A stretch of 64,000 nucleotides of DNA from Allomeiothermus silvanus DSM 9946 (GTDB taxonomy: Bacteria; Deinococcota; Deinococci; Deinococcales; Thermaceae): the NCBI RefSeq assembly GCF_000092125.1, contig NC_014212.1, positions 2,478,279 to 2,542,278 on the forward strand, given 5' to 3'. This document shows, one piece after another, positions 26,301 through 35,009 of the stretch (position 1 is its first letter; each line of letters begins with the position of its first letter). The position numbers and the translations under genes are program-made. The notes under the pieces are model-generated. The model saw nothing but the letters and a program-made list of their open reading frames with translations, did not search any database and was not told the origin of the DNA.

Positions 26301-27191
26301 TCAGTATTCCACCCGCCTCGAAAGTAGCCGCAACTGCACCAACGTGATCAGCAGGATGATCATGAAAAGCAGCACGGTAATGGCTGCCGCATAGCCTAGT
26401 TCAAAGCGACCGAAGGCCTGCTGGTAGATATAAAGAGCTAACGTCAGGGTAGAGCTTAGCGGCCCGCCCTGGTCAGTAAAGTTGAGGTTCACCACCTGGG
26501 TAAAAAGCTGCAAGAAGCCGATGGTGCCAATCACCGCCGAGAAGACGATCACCGGGTTTAAGAGGGGCAAAGTGATGTGGCGGAATAAGGCCCAGCTATC
26601 CGCCCCATCGATGCGGGCAGCCTCATAGTATTCGCGGGGGATGTTCTGCAACCCGGCCAAAAAAAGCACTGCCTGAAAGCCCAAGTTCTGCCAAACGACC
26701 ACCACCGTCACGGTGAGGAGGGCTTGCCGGGGGCTTTGCAAAAAAGGTTGGGCGGGCAGCCCCAAAAGCCGCAGGATCTCGTTGACGATGCCAAAGTTAG
26801 CCGAAAGCATCCAGCTAAACACCCAAGCCACCGCCACCGCCGGGGTGATGTAGGGGGCAAAGTAGACAGCCCGGAAAAAATCACGCCAGCGCTCTACCAC
26901 GTTGAGGAGGAGGGCCACCGCCAATCCCAGCACCATCTGTAGCGGAACCCCGATCAGGGTGTAGCACAGGGTGTTCAAAAGCGCTTTACGCAAGAGCTTA
27001 TCATCCAGCATCTGGCGGTAATGCTCGAGCCCCACGTAGGTGCGCTTGGCTGGGTCGGCGTTCCACTCATAAAGCGACAGCCATAACGCCTGGAACGCCG
27101 GCCAGATGCGGATGAAGAGAAAGAAAACCAGCGGGATTAGCAAGAAGGCGAAAGCCCAAAGGGCCTCGCGGCGGGCTAGACTTAAGCGCAT
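26301..27191 (-). CDS. Carbohydrate ABC transporter permease (MalF type)
   Basis: 296 residues with six hydrophobic segments. EAARIDGADSWALFRHITLPLLNPVI is the EAA loop that docks on the ATPase. The N-terminal LIPLVFFLFIRIWPAFQALWLSLYEW is typical of MalF/UgpA-like subunits. It follows the binding-protein gene by 27 bp and precedes the MalG-type partner. Together they should import an oligosaccharide or similar sugar; the exact sugar is unknown. Confidence 0.93.
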   Translation of the reverse strand: MRLSLARREALWAFAFLLIPLVFFLFIRIWPAFQALWLSLYEWNADPAKRTYVGLEHYRQMLDDKLLRKALLNTLCYTLIGVPLQMVLGLAVALLLNVVERWRDFFRAVYFAPYITPAVAVAWVFSWMLSANFGIVNEILRLLGLPAQPFLQSPRQALLTVTVVVVWQNLGFQAVLFLAGLQNIPREYYEAARIDGADSWALFRHITLPLLNPVIVFSAVIGTIGFLQLFTQVVNLNFTDQGGPLSSTLTLALYIYQQAFGRFELGYAAAITVLLFMIILLITLVQLRLLSRRVEY

Positions 27192-27218
27192 AGCGACAAA
27201 GAAGTACGACCCATAGAC

Positions 27219-28466
27219 TTACTTCCAGAAGTCGTCCAGCACCTTTTGCTCTTCCGCGGCGGCCTGCTTGAGCGAATCAGCGGGGTTGGCGTTTTGCAGC
27301 AGGACGCGGTTAATGGCATCTACCATCACCTTGCGCTGGGCAGTTTCGTCCACAAAGGGGGTAGCCTTGGCATAGGCCAGCGAGAGCACAAAGGGTCCGT
27401 AGATGGGGTTCAAGGAGAGCTTGGGATCTTTGATGAGCGACTTGCGCGCAGGCAGTTCGCCTACCTTCTCGAGCCAGTAGCGCTGGGTTTCCTCGGAGGT
27501 GAGGAACTGCAAGAACTTGATCGCCGCCTCGCGTTTCTCGCCGGTGGCCTGGGGGGTTAGCCCGTGCAGCCAGAAAGAGCCGAAGTTGGCCTTGCGGGCT
27601 CCGGGCCGCTCGGTGGGTAGTTCGGCCACCCCCCAGTTGAACTTAGCCCCGCTGCTGATGGTACCGATGGCGAAGGAGCCGTCGATGATCATCCCGATCT
27701 TCCCGGCGATAAAGCCATCGCGGTAGCCGTTGTTGCCCGGGAAGAAGTTGGGCACCCCGATTCCCGCTTGCTTGACCCAGTCGGTATACATGGTGAGGGC
27801 CTTGACGCCCTCAGGGGTGTTGTAAGTGACCTTCTTAACGTCATCGGAGTAGGGCCGACCGCCTAGCTGCCGGAGCAACACCTCGCGCACCAAGTGGTGA
27901 TCTTGGCCGTCGGGGGCAATGCCGTAGCCAATCTGGGTATAACGGTCACCTTGTTTGAGGGTAAGTTTTTTGCCGACCTCAACAAACTCTCCCCAGGTCT
28001 TAGGCGGGGCGCTGATCCCAGCAGCTTTGAAGAGGTCCTTGTTGTAGAACAGGGCCAACGAACGTACCGCGGTGGGCACCCCATAGAGCTTGCCGTTTAC
28101 CTTGGCCGCCTGAACCATTGAGATAAAGTCGCTGTCCACAGTTTTGGCCAGGCTATCGGGCAGGGGTTGCAGGTACCCGGCTTTTACCCAGGTCGGTAAC
28201 CAGCCGTAGTAGAGGTTCACCACATCCGGGCCTTGCCCGGCAGGAACCGCTGAGGCTACCTTCTGCTGGTAGGCATCGTAAGGAAAGGTCTGATGTACTA
28301 CCTTGATGCCCGGATTGGCGGCCTGGAAGCGTTTGATGAGTTCGTCTACGGCTTCTACCTTGCTTTTGAATTCATACTGCCAATAGGTGATGGTAACGTT
28401 TTGCGCGAAGGCCAGGCCCAACAGCACAGTAGCTCCGACAACCCACTTTTTCACCAGACTTCTCAT
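27219..28466 (-). CDS. Sugar ABC transporter substrate-binding protein
   Basis: 415 residues with a signal peptide (VVGATVLLGLAFAQ). The body is a family 1 binding protein: ITYWQYEFKSKVEAVDELIKRFQAANPGIKVVHQTFPYDAYQQKV, then GQGPDVVNLYYGWLP and GKLYGVPTAVRSLALFYNKDLF. The start has AAGGAGGA upstream. It is the first gene of the sugar importer operon. Confidence 0.93.
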   Translation of the reverse strand: MRSLVKKWVVGATVLLGLAFAQNVTITYWQYEFKSKVEAVDELIKRFQAANPGIKVVHQTFPYDAYQQKVASAVPAGQGPDVVNLYYGWLPTWVKAGYLQPLPDSLAKTVDSDFISMVQAAKVNGKLYGVPTAVRSLALFYNKDLFKAAGISAPPKTWGEFVEVGKKLTLKQGDRYTQIGYGIAPDGQDHHLVREVLLRQLGGRPYSDDVKKVTYNTPEGVKALTMYTDWVKQAGIGVPNFFPGNNGYRDGFIAGKIGMIIDGSFAIGTISSGAKFNWGVAELPTERPGARKANFGSFWLHGLTPQATGEKREAAIKFLQFLTSEETQRYWLEKVGELPARKSLIKDPKLSLNPIYGPFVLSLAYAKATPFVDETAQRKVMVDAINRVLLQNANPADSLKQAAAEEQKVLDDFWK

Positions 28467-28577
28467 CGGTACTTCCTCCTTGGTGCTAGGGCAATCTTAC
28501 CCACATTACGGCCAGGAGTCCAAATTTTGTGGGCTGGCTCTCTTTTTTGCTGGGCGGGAAGGCTACCCTCGAGCTTA

Positions 28578-29534
28578 TTACGGGGTACGTTGCTGGCCGC
28601 TGGGTGCGTTCCGCAAGTCGAGCAGGAAGTTACCGGTGCTAGGAACCATGATGGTCTGCACGTTAGGGGCTAATTTTTCTGCCACGGTTAACTGGATCAC
28701 TTCGGGGGAAGCCTTTAGGGCCCGGCCCCGCAGCTCGATGGCTTTGGCTTCGCCCTCGGCCTTGAGGATCGCCGCATCGCGCTCGCCCCGAGCTTGGGCC
28801 ACTAAGCGCTGGGCGTCGATCTCGGCCTGGCGGCGGCGGTTTTCCGCTACTTGTACCTGCTGTTCGGCGGTCTGCTTCTCCTCGATGACCTTGGCCACCG
28901 ATTGGGGAATATCGATGCGGCGCAGCAATACCCCCACCAACTCAATATGCCCTTTCCTGAGTTCTTCGCTCAGACCGCGGGTGACCGCCTGCTCGAGCTG
29001 AGTACGCTGGGTGCTGATAAGGTCGGCAGCGTTGAACTGGCCCACTGCGTCCCGCACCTTGCTGCGAATCTGCGGAATGATCAGAGTATCAAGGAAACGA
29101 GGCCCCAGTTCCCGGTGCAAAAGGGGGGCCTCGTCGCGTTTGACCCGGTACTGCACGGTCACGTCCACCCCGATCTCGAGGCCTTCCTTGCTGCGAGCAG
29201 TGATGGCTTCCTCGCTAGGAGCAGGCTCCCGGGCTCCCGGGGCTGGCACCGCTAAAGTCACTTCCTGGAGGCGGGCGTCGTAGATGATGACCTCTTGGAT
29301 AAAAGGCAACACGATGTGGGTTCCCTCCCCTAAAGGCTGGGGCTGAACCCCTCGCAGCACGTTGAACACTACCCCTACGTTCCCCGCCGGGATGACCACG
29401 AAGCTCTGCGATAGCACCGCACTCACCAACCCGATGATCACCAGGGGGCCACCTAGAGCCCGTCGCCCGGGCTGGATAAGCAACACAATTCCCAAAATAG
29501 CGATTAAGACCCCTAAACCGGTCAGTACACCCAT
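28578..29534 (-). CDS. SPFH/band-7 (prohibitin-like) membrane protein
   Basis: About 318 residues from the ATG at 29534 (GGAGGAGGCAGGGT upstream). An N-terminal pair of hydrophobic segments is followed by the SPFH domain (VVIPAGNVGVVFNVLRGVQPQPLGEGTHIVLPF). An Ala/Glu/Arg-rich coiled coil comes next (EEKQTAEQQVQVAENRRRQAEIDAQRL). Prohibitin-like proteins form large membrane rings that modulate proteases or lipid domains. No NfeD or FtsH partner lies next to it. Confidence 0.9.
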   Translation of the reverse strand: MGVLTGLGVLIAILGIVLLIQPGRRALGGPLVIIGLVSAVLSQSFVVIPAGNVGVVFNVLRGVQPQPLGEGTHIVLPFIQEVIIYDARLQEVTLAVPAPGAREPAPSEEAITARSKEGLEIGVDVTVQYRVKRDEAPLLHRELGPRFLDTLIIPQIRSKVRDAVGQFNAADLISTQRTQLEQAVTRGLSEELRKGHIELVGVLLRRIDIPQSVAKVIEEKQTAEQQVQVAENRRRQAEIDAQRLVAQARGERDAAILKAEGEAKAIELRGRALKASPEVIQLTVAEKLAPNVQTIMVPSTGNFLLDLRNAPSGQQRTP

Positions 29535-29651
29535 ACCCTGCCTCCTCCGTCGCGTCTTTGATAAGCGTTTCACCAAACCCTAACCGGGCTGGCTAAGCGA
29601 ACCAGCGCACTACGAGGCTCAGTTTACCTTTATCCGGTCCCTGGCTTCTTC

Positions 29652-29683
29652 AACAAAAGAAACCAGCGCCCAGGTAGCGCTGG
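29652..29683 (-). terminator. Terminator of the FmdB-like gene
   Basis: On the minus strand CCAGCGC pairs with GCGCTGG around a 7-base loop and is followed by TTTCTTTTG. It sits about 35 bp beyond the stop of the small gene. Confidence 0.65.
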
Positions 29684-29715
29684 CGAAGTAACAGTTTTCT
29701 CTCGAGGGCCGGGCC

Positions 29716-29928
29716 TTAGTGCTCGTGCGATTCGCTACTTTTATTGTCCTTGGGCCTGCTATCGGTAACGTACCAGCCCGAGCCCTTGAAGGCAATCGCT
29801 GGAGCTTGGATCACCCGCTTTAGCGGCTCGCCGCTTTCGGGGTGCTTGCTCAGCGGTTCGTCGTGAAAGCCTTGACGAAACTCGTAGTAGTTCCCCGATT
29901 CTAATCCCAAGTAAACGTACACCGGCAC
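29716..29928 (-). CDS. FmdB-like small protein lacking the zinc-ribbon cysteines
   Basis: 70 residues from a GTG with GGAGG upstream. It aligns along its length with FmdB-type regulatory proteins: start MPVYVY, DEPLSKHPESGEPLKRVI, then APAIAFKGSGWYVTD. The four cysteines of the usual zinc ribbon (near residues 8, 11, 29 and 32) are replaced by Gly, Ser, His and Ser, so no such site can form. The acidic, His-containing tail (KSSESHEH) is normal for the family. The function is unknown. It has its own promoter candidate and terminator. Confidence 0.75.
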   Translation of the reverse strand: MPVYVYLGLESGNYYEFRQGFHDEPLSKHPESGEPLKRVIQAPAIAFKGSGWYVTDSRPKDNKSSESHEH

Positions 29929-29983
29929 GGTCTACCTCCACAGACTTGTCTAGTCAACGGGGGCCAGTGGCCCACACATCAAC

Positions 29984-30014
29984 TATATTGACACTCGGAC
30001 ACTCAAAGTGTCAA
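29984..30014 (-). promoter_or_regulatory. Promoter with dyad between the FmdB-like gene and the cyclo-ligase
   Basis: TTGACACT (29988-29995) and AGTGTCAA (30007-30014) form an 8-bp inverted repeat. On the minus strand the second arm supplies TTGACA, with the AT-rich TCAATATAG 17-18 bp further on, fitting a promoter for the small gene. The dyad could bind a repressor covering this -35. Confidence 0.5.
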
Positions 30015-30072
30015 TGCGTCACATGGCCCCTATCGGTTGAGTTGGAACCCTCAAAGCCTTAGGGTTGAGGAA

Positions 30073-30618
30073 ATGACTAAGCCCTTCTTGCGCGCTTGGG
30101 CTAAAGCTACACGAAGCAAGCTGCCTATAGCGGAACTCTCGCGGCAAATAGTCCAGCACCTAGCAGAGTTTTTACGGGCTCGAGGCCCCCGGCACATCCT
30201 TATCTACAGCGCCTTTGGCGACGAACCCGATCCCGGTATGCTCTGCGAGGTATATGCGGCCACCTACTATCTGCCCCGCACCCAAGGCGACCGCCTCAGC
30301 ATCCACCCCCTCCCCTGCCCGCTGGTGCAACACCCTTACGGGTTCCTCGAGCCGGGGGAGCAGGCTCCCACAGCGAGCCCGGAAGTGCTCGAGGCGGTAG
30401 TCGTCCCTGGGTTGTGCTTCGATCGAGCGGGTTACCGGCTAGGTTACGGAAAAGGCTACTACGACCGCTTTTTAGGGGCCCTACCTTCCTCCGTTCTGAC
30501 CGTCGGGTTCGTACCTGCTGCGCTGATCGTAGAGCATTTGCCTCGAGACCCCTGGGACGTTCGGGTTGGATATCTGGCTACCGAAAGCGGCGTACAGCGC
30601 ACCATACAGGCTAATTAA
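30073..30618 (+). CDS. 5-formyltetrahydrofolate cyclo-ligase
   Basis: About 181 residues from the ATG at 30073; an in-frame TTG at 30037 is less likely. It converts 5-formyl-THF to methenyl-THF with ATP. The C-terminal signature LCFDRAGYRLGYGKGYYDRFL is intact, and HILIYSAFGDEPDPG corresponds to the folate/ATP-binding middle region. The N-terminus is slightly short for the family. It converges with the LysM-M23 gene, 5 bp away. Confidence 0.9.
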   Translation: MTKPFLRAWAKATRSKLPIAELSRQIVQHLAEFLRARGPRHILIYSAFGDEPDPGMLCEVYAATYYLPRTQGDRLSIHPLPCPLVQHPYGFLEPGEQAPTASPEVLEAVVVPGLCFDRAGYRLGYGKGYYDRFLGALPSSVLTVGFVPAALIVEHLPRDPWDVRVGYLATESGVQRTIQAN

Positions 30619-30623
30619 GGTTT

Positions 30624-31622
30624 TTAGGGCGCATTCCAGTACCATAGGGCCGGGTTGGTCGGCACACCTCGAATGCGGATCTCGAAATGAACGTGGGGGC
30701 CGTTGGAGAGGCCGGTATTGCCGGAGAGCCCAATGAGGTCGCCGGCCTTGACCACCTGCCCCGGTCGGACCAGGATCTTAGAAAGATGCCAAAACCCGCT
30801 GCATACTCCGTCGCCATGATCTATAGTCACCCCATTGCCGCGAACAAACAATGGCTCGGCGAGCCCTACTAACCCATCAGCGGGCGCTCGCACGGGCGTG
30901 CCCACCGGAACCCCGTAGTCCAGCCCCTCGTGAAAGGAGTAGGTTACCCCTTTGTCATAGCTGCGGCGGGTGCCAAAGGGGTCGGTGATGCGGTTAGAAT
31001 CTACCGGCTTGTGCCAATTGCCTTGCCACTGCTGGGAGCGGTTCCAGTCGCAAGATTCCACCACCTTCTTGCGTTCAGCCCGCAGCTTCTCGGGTTGCAG
31101 CAAAGCCTCGCGGTCAGGAGGGAGTTGCAGGATGTAGCGGCCAAAGCTCCCAGCCACAACGCGAATATCTAGGCGAACGGTGTACCCCTCGAGCAAAAGC
31201 ACTGCCGGGTAAACCCCTGGGTCTTGTAGCGCCGGTACCGGCAAGAGGACCCGGTTTTGCTGAATTGGGTAGTCCGCCCCCAAGAAGCGTACCTGCCCGC
31301 TTACGGGCTGCGCCGTGATCAGGTGGAGTACCGCCACGTTGCCCTGGACAGTCTGACGGGGCCACTCCAGCGCCTCGATGGGCGCAGGCAAATCGGTGCG
31401 GCGGTTCAACAAGGCAGTGCTGGGCTGAGGACTAAGCTTTAGCACCTGGCCCACCCGGATCTGGCCGGGGTTAGTGATGCCATTGAGGGCCTGCAACACC
31501 TCCACGGTGGTGCCGTAGCGCTGGGCGATAGAAAACAGGGTATCCCCCCGCTGAACCGTGTAGGTGCTCTGCGCAAAGGCCAGGGCCAGCAGCCCGGCAA
31601 GAACGATCAAGGATCTGGGCAC
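30624..31622 (-). CDS. LysM and M23 metallopeptidase domain protein
   Basis: 332 residues. A signal peptide ([14 protein letters not shown]) is followed by one LysM domain ([29 protein letters not shown]) that binds peptidoglycan. The C-terminal M23 domain has zinc ligands in HEGLDYG and HVHFE, plus [29 protein letters not shown]. The middle 150 residues are unassigned. It should cut or remodel cell-wall peptides outside the membrane. Confidence 0.93.
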   Translation of the reverse strand: MPRSLIVLAGLLALAFAQSTYTVQRGDTLFSIAQRYGTTVEVLQALNGITNPGQIRVGQVLKLSPQPSTALLNRRTDLPAPIEALEWPRQTVQGNVAVLHLITAQPVSGQVRFLGADYPIQQNRVLLPVPALQDPGVYPAVLLLEGYTVRLDIRVVAGSFGRYILQLPPDREALLQPEKLRAERKKVVESCDWNRSQQWQGNWHKPVDSNRITDPFGTRRSYDKGVTYSFHEGLDYGVPVGTPVRAPADGLVGLAEPLFVRGNGVTIDHGDGVCSGFWHLSKILVRPGQVVKAGDLIGLSGNTGLSNGPHVHFEIRIRGVPTNPALWYWNAP

Positions 31623-31724
31623 GTCGTCAAGATACTACGAACTTCCATAGAAGATACAGCGGAAGCGTGGGGTTCGACGCCACCCAGGCCCAATCCAGTT
31701 AGGATAGAACCTGGAGAGGGATCT

Positions 31725-32162
31725 ATGGTGCTGATATTGAACGGGCCGAACCTCAACATGCTAGGCCGCCGTGAACCGGAGATTTACGGACGCACCACCC
31801 TTGAGGAGCTGGAAGAGCTCTGCGAAGCCTGGGGGGCGGAACTGGGGCTGGGCGTGGTCAACCGCCAATCCAACTATGAGGGCCAACTCGTGGAGTGGAT
31901 TCAGGGTGCCGAGGCCGAGGATTTCGTCGGCATCCTCCTCAACCCTGGAGCCCTCACCCACTACTCGGTAGCCCTACTGGACGCTATCAAGTCTCAGCCC
32001 CTCCCGGTAGTCGAGGTACATCTATCCAATATCCACGCCCGCGAAGAGTTCCGGCGGCACTCGGTCACCGCCCAGGCCGCACGGGGTATCATCTGTGGTT
32101 TCGGTACCCTTTCGTATCGGCTAGCCCTGCTATACCTAGCAGAAGTACTCGAGGTTGGCTAA
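31725..32162 (+). CDS. aroQ: 3-dehydroquinate dehydratase, type II
   Basis: 145 residues catalysing the third step of the shikimate pathway. The N-terminal ILNGPNLNMLGRREPEIYG carries the catalytic Arg and Tyr, NPGALTHYSVALLDAI holds the substrate-binding Asn, and EVHLSNIHAREEFRRHS the catalytic His. The usual QSNHEG reads QSNYEG. GGAGAGG precedes the ATG. A terminator hairpin spans its stop codon. Confidence 0.95.
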   Translation: MVLILNGPNLNMLGRREPEIYGRTTLEELEELCEAWGAELGLGVVNRQSNYEGQLVEWIQGAEAEDFVGILLNPGALTHYSVALLDAIKSQPLPVVEVHLSNIHAREEFRRHSVTAQAARGIICGFGTLSYRLALLYLAEVLEVG

Positions 32163-32174
32163 GAGCCAACCTCG
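32150..32174 (+). terminator. Hairpin spanning the aroQ stop codon
   Basis: A perfect 11-bp stem (CGAGGTTGGCT with AGCCAACCTCG) around the loop AAG, which holds most of the TAA. It is followed by AAAACC rather than a T-run, so it may act with a factor or block 3' decay. Confidence 0.55.
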
Positions 32175-32349
32175 AAAACCAACCCCCATCAGCCAGTAGT
32201 GGCATCCAGGGTGTGCTGGTGCTCATTTCCCGTCCCCTGGGGCATAGTATCTGCCCGTCAACCGTTGCAGCTTAAGCTTGGCTTCAGCAAAGAGGCCTAG
32301 CTTGGTTCAGCGACCACCCGAATGCTGCTAGGCAGAAAGGAGTATCGGC

Positions 32350-33564
32350 ATGGCCCGACCGCTCAGTTATCAAGATGCAACCCACCTGCTCCGCCGCGCC
32401 GCGGCTCGAGGGCGCAAAGAGGAGGCCCAAAAGCTCGCTGAGATGGGCCTCGAGGCCGCGGTAGACTCGCTCTTGCAAGACCCCGTGCCCGCACCCCCCT
32501 ATCGCACTGCCGCTACCACCAACGAGAAAGGATTACAGCACCGGGAGATCACCCAACTCTGGCTCTCCCACTGGCTCACCACCCCTACCCCTACTGCCGA
32601 GCGGCTGGTGCTTTTCTGGCACGGACACCTCACTTCCGAGTTTCGCGAGACCCAAGGCGCCCAGGGCATCGACTTCTGGAACCAGTTTGCCACCTTTCGG
32701 CAGTTCGGCTATGGCCCTTATGGCGAACTGCTCAAGGCGATTGCCAAAAACCCGGCGATGCTTTTGTACCTCAACAACGCCGAGAGCAAGAAAGAGCACC
32801 CCAACGAAAACTGGGCAAGAGAGCTGATGGAGCTCTATACCATCGGCCCAGGGCACTACACCGAGCAAGACATTCGGGAGTCTGCCCGAGCCTTCACTGG
32901 CTGGACGGTGCGAATGCCTGCTGGGGCGCCTCGGGGAAAAGATCGCGACCCTAATGTGGGGCTCGAGTACGTGTTCAACCCCCGTTGGCATGACCCCGGG
33001 ATCAAAACCTTCATGGGTCGGCAGATCCAAAGCGGCGAGGAGGTACTGGAGATCCTAATCAACCACCCGGAAACCTATCGCTTCGTGGGGCGTAAGTTGC
33101 TGGCTTTTTACCTGAGCCCAAACCCTCCCCAACCCTTGGTGGAAGAAGCGGCCAAAGTCTTCCGGGAGGGGGGCACCCGAGAACTGCTGCGCTGGCTATT
33201 TACCCGCGACGAGTTTTACGCGCCAGAAAACCGATCCTCCATCGTCAAGAGCCCCATCGAGTACCTAGTAGGTCTGCACTACGCTGCCGGCGAAAGCAAA
33301 ATAACCTTGGGACAAAAAGACGAGGAAAAGACAAGCGCGCGGGTAGTCGGCGCGCTAGCTGCGATGGGGCAGATTCCTTTCGACCCGCCCAACGTCAAGG
33401 GCTGGGAAGGTGGTATGAGTTGGCTAGCGGAGTCGCCGCTTCTGGTGCGGCTCAACCTGATCAGCGCCTTCGCGGGACGCGAAAAAAAACTGGACCTCGA
33501 GGTCTTCATGGATGGCGCTTCCGGGGCGCTTTCGCTGGTAAAACCCGAGGCACAGTTGCTGTAG
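32350..33564 (+). CDS. DUF1800 family protein
   Basis: 404 residues matching DUF1800: an N-terminal HLLRRAAARGRKEEAQKLAEMGLEAAVDSLL, then WHGHLTSEF, NENWARELMELYTIGPGHYTEQDIRESARAFTGW and PPNVKGWEGGMSWL. The start has AAAGGAG upstream. No clear signal peptide is seen. It precedes a DUF1501 gene by 10 bp; the two families are a recurrent pair of unknown function. Confidence 0.9.
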   Translation: MARPLSYQDATHLLRRAAARGRKEEAQKLAEMGLEAAVDSLLQDPVPAPPYRTAATTNEKGLQHREITQLWLSHWLTTPTPTAERLVLFWHGHLTSEFRETQGAQGIDFWNQFATFRQFGYGPYGELLKAIAKNPAMLLYLNNAESKKEHPNENWARELMELYTIGPGHYTEQDIRESARAFTGWTVRMPAGAPRGKDRDPNVGLEYVFNPRWHDPGIKTFMGRQIQSGEEVLEILINHPETYRFVGRKLLAFYLSPNPPQPLVEEAAKVFREGGTRELLRWLFTRDEFYAPENRSSIVKSPIEYLVGLHYAAGESKITLGQKDEEKTSARVVGALAAMGQIPFDPPNVKGWEGGMSWLAESPLLVRLNLISAFAGREKKLDLEVFMDGASGALSLVKPEAQLL

Positions 33565-33574
33565 GAGACACGCT

Positions 33575-34747
33575 ATGGACAGACGCGACTTCATCAAGAA
33601 ATCCTTGCTCACCCTGGCTTTGGGTGGGGCCGCCCCCTCGCTGCTCTCGAAGAGCGCGCTGGCTGCCCAATCCAAAGACAAAATCCTTGTAGTAGTCAAC
33701 CTTTTCGGCGGCAACGACCAGCTCAACACCCTGGTGCCCTTCAAAAACGACCTCTACTACCGGCTGCGACCCAATATCGCCATCAAGCGCGAAAGTGTGC
33801 TGGATCTGGGGCAAAACGGTCAGAACTTAGGCCTCCACCCCGAGCTTCGCCCCCTGATGAGCATGTGGGATCAAGGGAATCTGGCCCTCATCCCCCAGGT
33901 GGGCTACCCTAACCCCAACCGCAGCCATTTCATCTCCACCTCGATCTGGCACACCGCTGACCCTACCCGTAAGGAGGAAACCGGCTGGCTAGGGCGCTGG
34001 GGGGATCTTCAGGATGACCCTTTTTGCGACACCTTCATCGGCGGAGCCTCGCCCCAAGCGGTCACCGGCCACAAGCGCACTGCCCCGGCGGTCTCCAGCG
34101 TGGATAGCTTCACCCTTCGCATGCCGAAGCCCTTCGAGGAAGCCTTGGAAAAAGAGATCGCTCAGCCGCGCCTAGGCCCTGCCGAAGGGGTACGTCAGGC
34201 CATGCTCAGCCTGCGTGGAGCGCTGGACAAAATAGGCAGAATTCGCGCGTATAGCAACAAGGCCCAGTACCCCGACAACCCCTTTGGCAAGGCCATGGCC
34301 GATGTAGCCCGCATGATCGCCGGCGGGCTGGGTTCTTCCGTCTACTACACCACCTTGGGAGGTTGGGACACCCACGCGGCCCAACCCCCACGCCAGCAGG
34401 AGCTGCTGAGTTACTTAGCCCAAACCCTAAGCGCTTTCCGTCAGGATATGAAAGCCTTAGGCCGCGATCAGGACGTAATGATCATGGTATTCAGTGAGTT
34501 CGGGCGGCAGGTGGCGGAAAATGCTTCTTTCGGCACCGACCATGGGCAAGGCGGATTGATGCTGGTCATGGGCGGAGGAGTGAGAGGCGGGCTATACGGT
34601 TCCGAACCGGATTTGGAGGACCTCGAGCTAAACGCCCTCAAGTACAAAACCGATTTTCGCAACGTGTATGCAGCCTCGCTCCGCTGGATCCAAGCTGACA
34701 TACAAAAGGTGTTGGGGGCTAATTTTCAGCCCCTGGGCTTGATCTAA
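33575..34747 (+). CDS. DUF1501 family protein with Tat signal
   Basis: 390 residues beginning DRRDFIKKSLLTLALGG, a twin-arginine export signal. The body matches DUF1501, a sulfatase-like fold: VNLFGGNDQLNTLVPF, NPNRSHFISTSIWHTADP, LGGWDTHAAQ and MVFSEFGRQVAENASFGTDHGQGG. It is probably exported folded to the envelope and acts with its DUF1800 neighbour; the substrate is unknown. Confidence 0.9.
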   Translation: MDRRDFIKKSLLTLALGGAAPSLLSKSALAAQSKDKILVVVNLFGGNDQLNTLVPFKNDLYYRLRPNIAIKRESVLDLGQNGQNLGLHPELRPLMSMWDQGNLALIPQVGYPNPNRSHFISTSIWHTADPTRKEETGWLGRWGDLQDDPFCDTFIGGASPQAVTGHKRTAPAVSSVDSFTLRMPKPFEEALEKEIAQPRLGPAEGVRQAMLSLRGALDKIGRIRAYSNKAQYPDNPFGKAMADVARMIAGGLGSSVYYTTLGGWDTHAAQPPRQQELLSYLAQTLSAFRQDMKALGRDQDVMIMVFSEFGRQVAENASFGTDHGQGGLMLVMGGGVRGGLYGSEPDLEDLELNALKYKTDFRNVYAASLRWIQADIQKVLGANFQPLGLI

Positions 34748-34883
34748 AAAGCTACCCTGCTCGGACCCTCTTACGCCCTTTTTACTTAGCGGGGCTCGAG
34801 CCCGCTCCCTCCTGGTTCGGTCATCGCCTGGCCCAAGCGAGTGCTAGGCGATGCAACTTCTTTCGAACGGCGCTTTTATGTTT

Positions 34884-34912
34884 TTGACGTAAAAACCCTC
34901 CTACTGTATAAT
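34884..34912 (+). promoter_or_regulatory. Strong promoter upstream of gyrA
   Basis: TTGACG (34884-34889), a 17-bp spacer and TATAAT (34907-34912) make a near-consensus housekeeping promoter, about 100 bp upstream of gyrA. The rest of the 262-bp gap shows no other feature. Confidence 0.85.
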
Positions 34913-35009
34913 GGTTTAGTTAGAGAGGAAGCGCGTCCTAGTGCTTTTTTTCTGCGCCTGACGAACCCTCGAGCAAAGCAGGAACGAGCTTAACCCAACA
35001 GGAGAGCGA

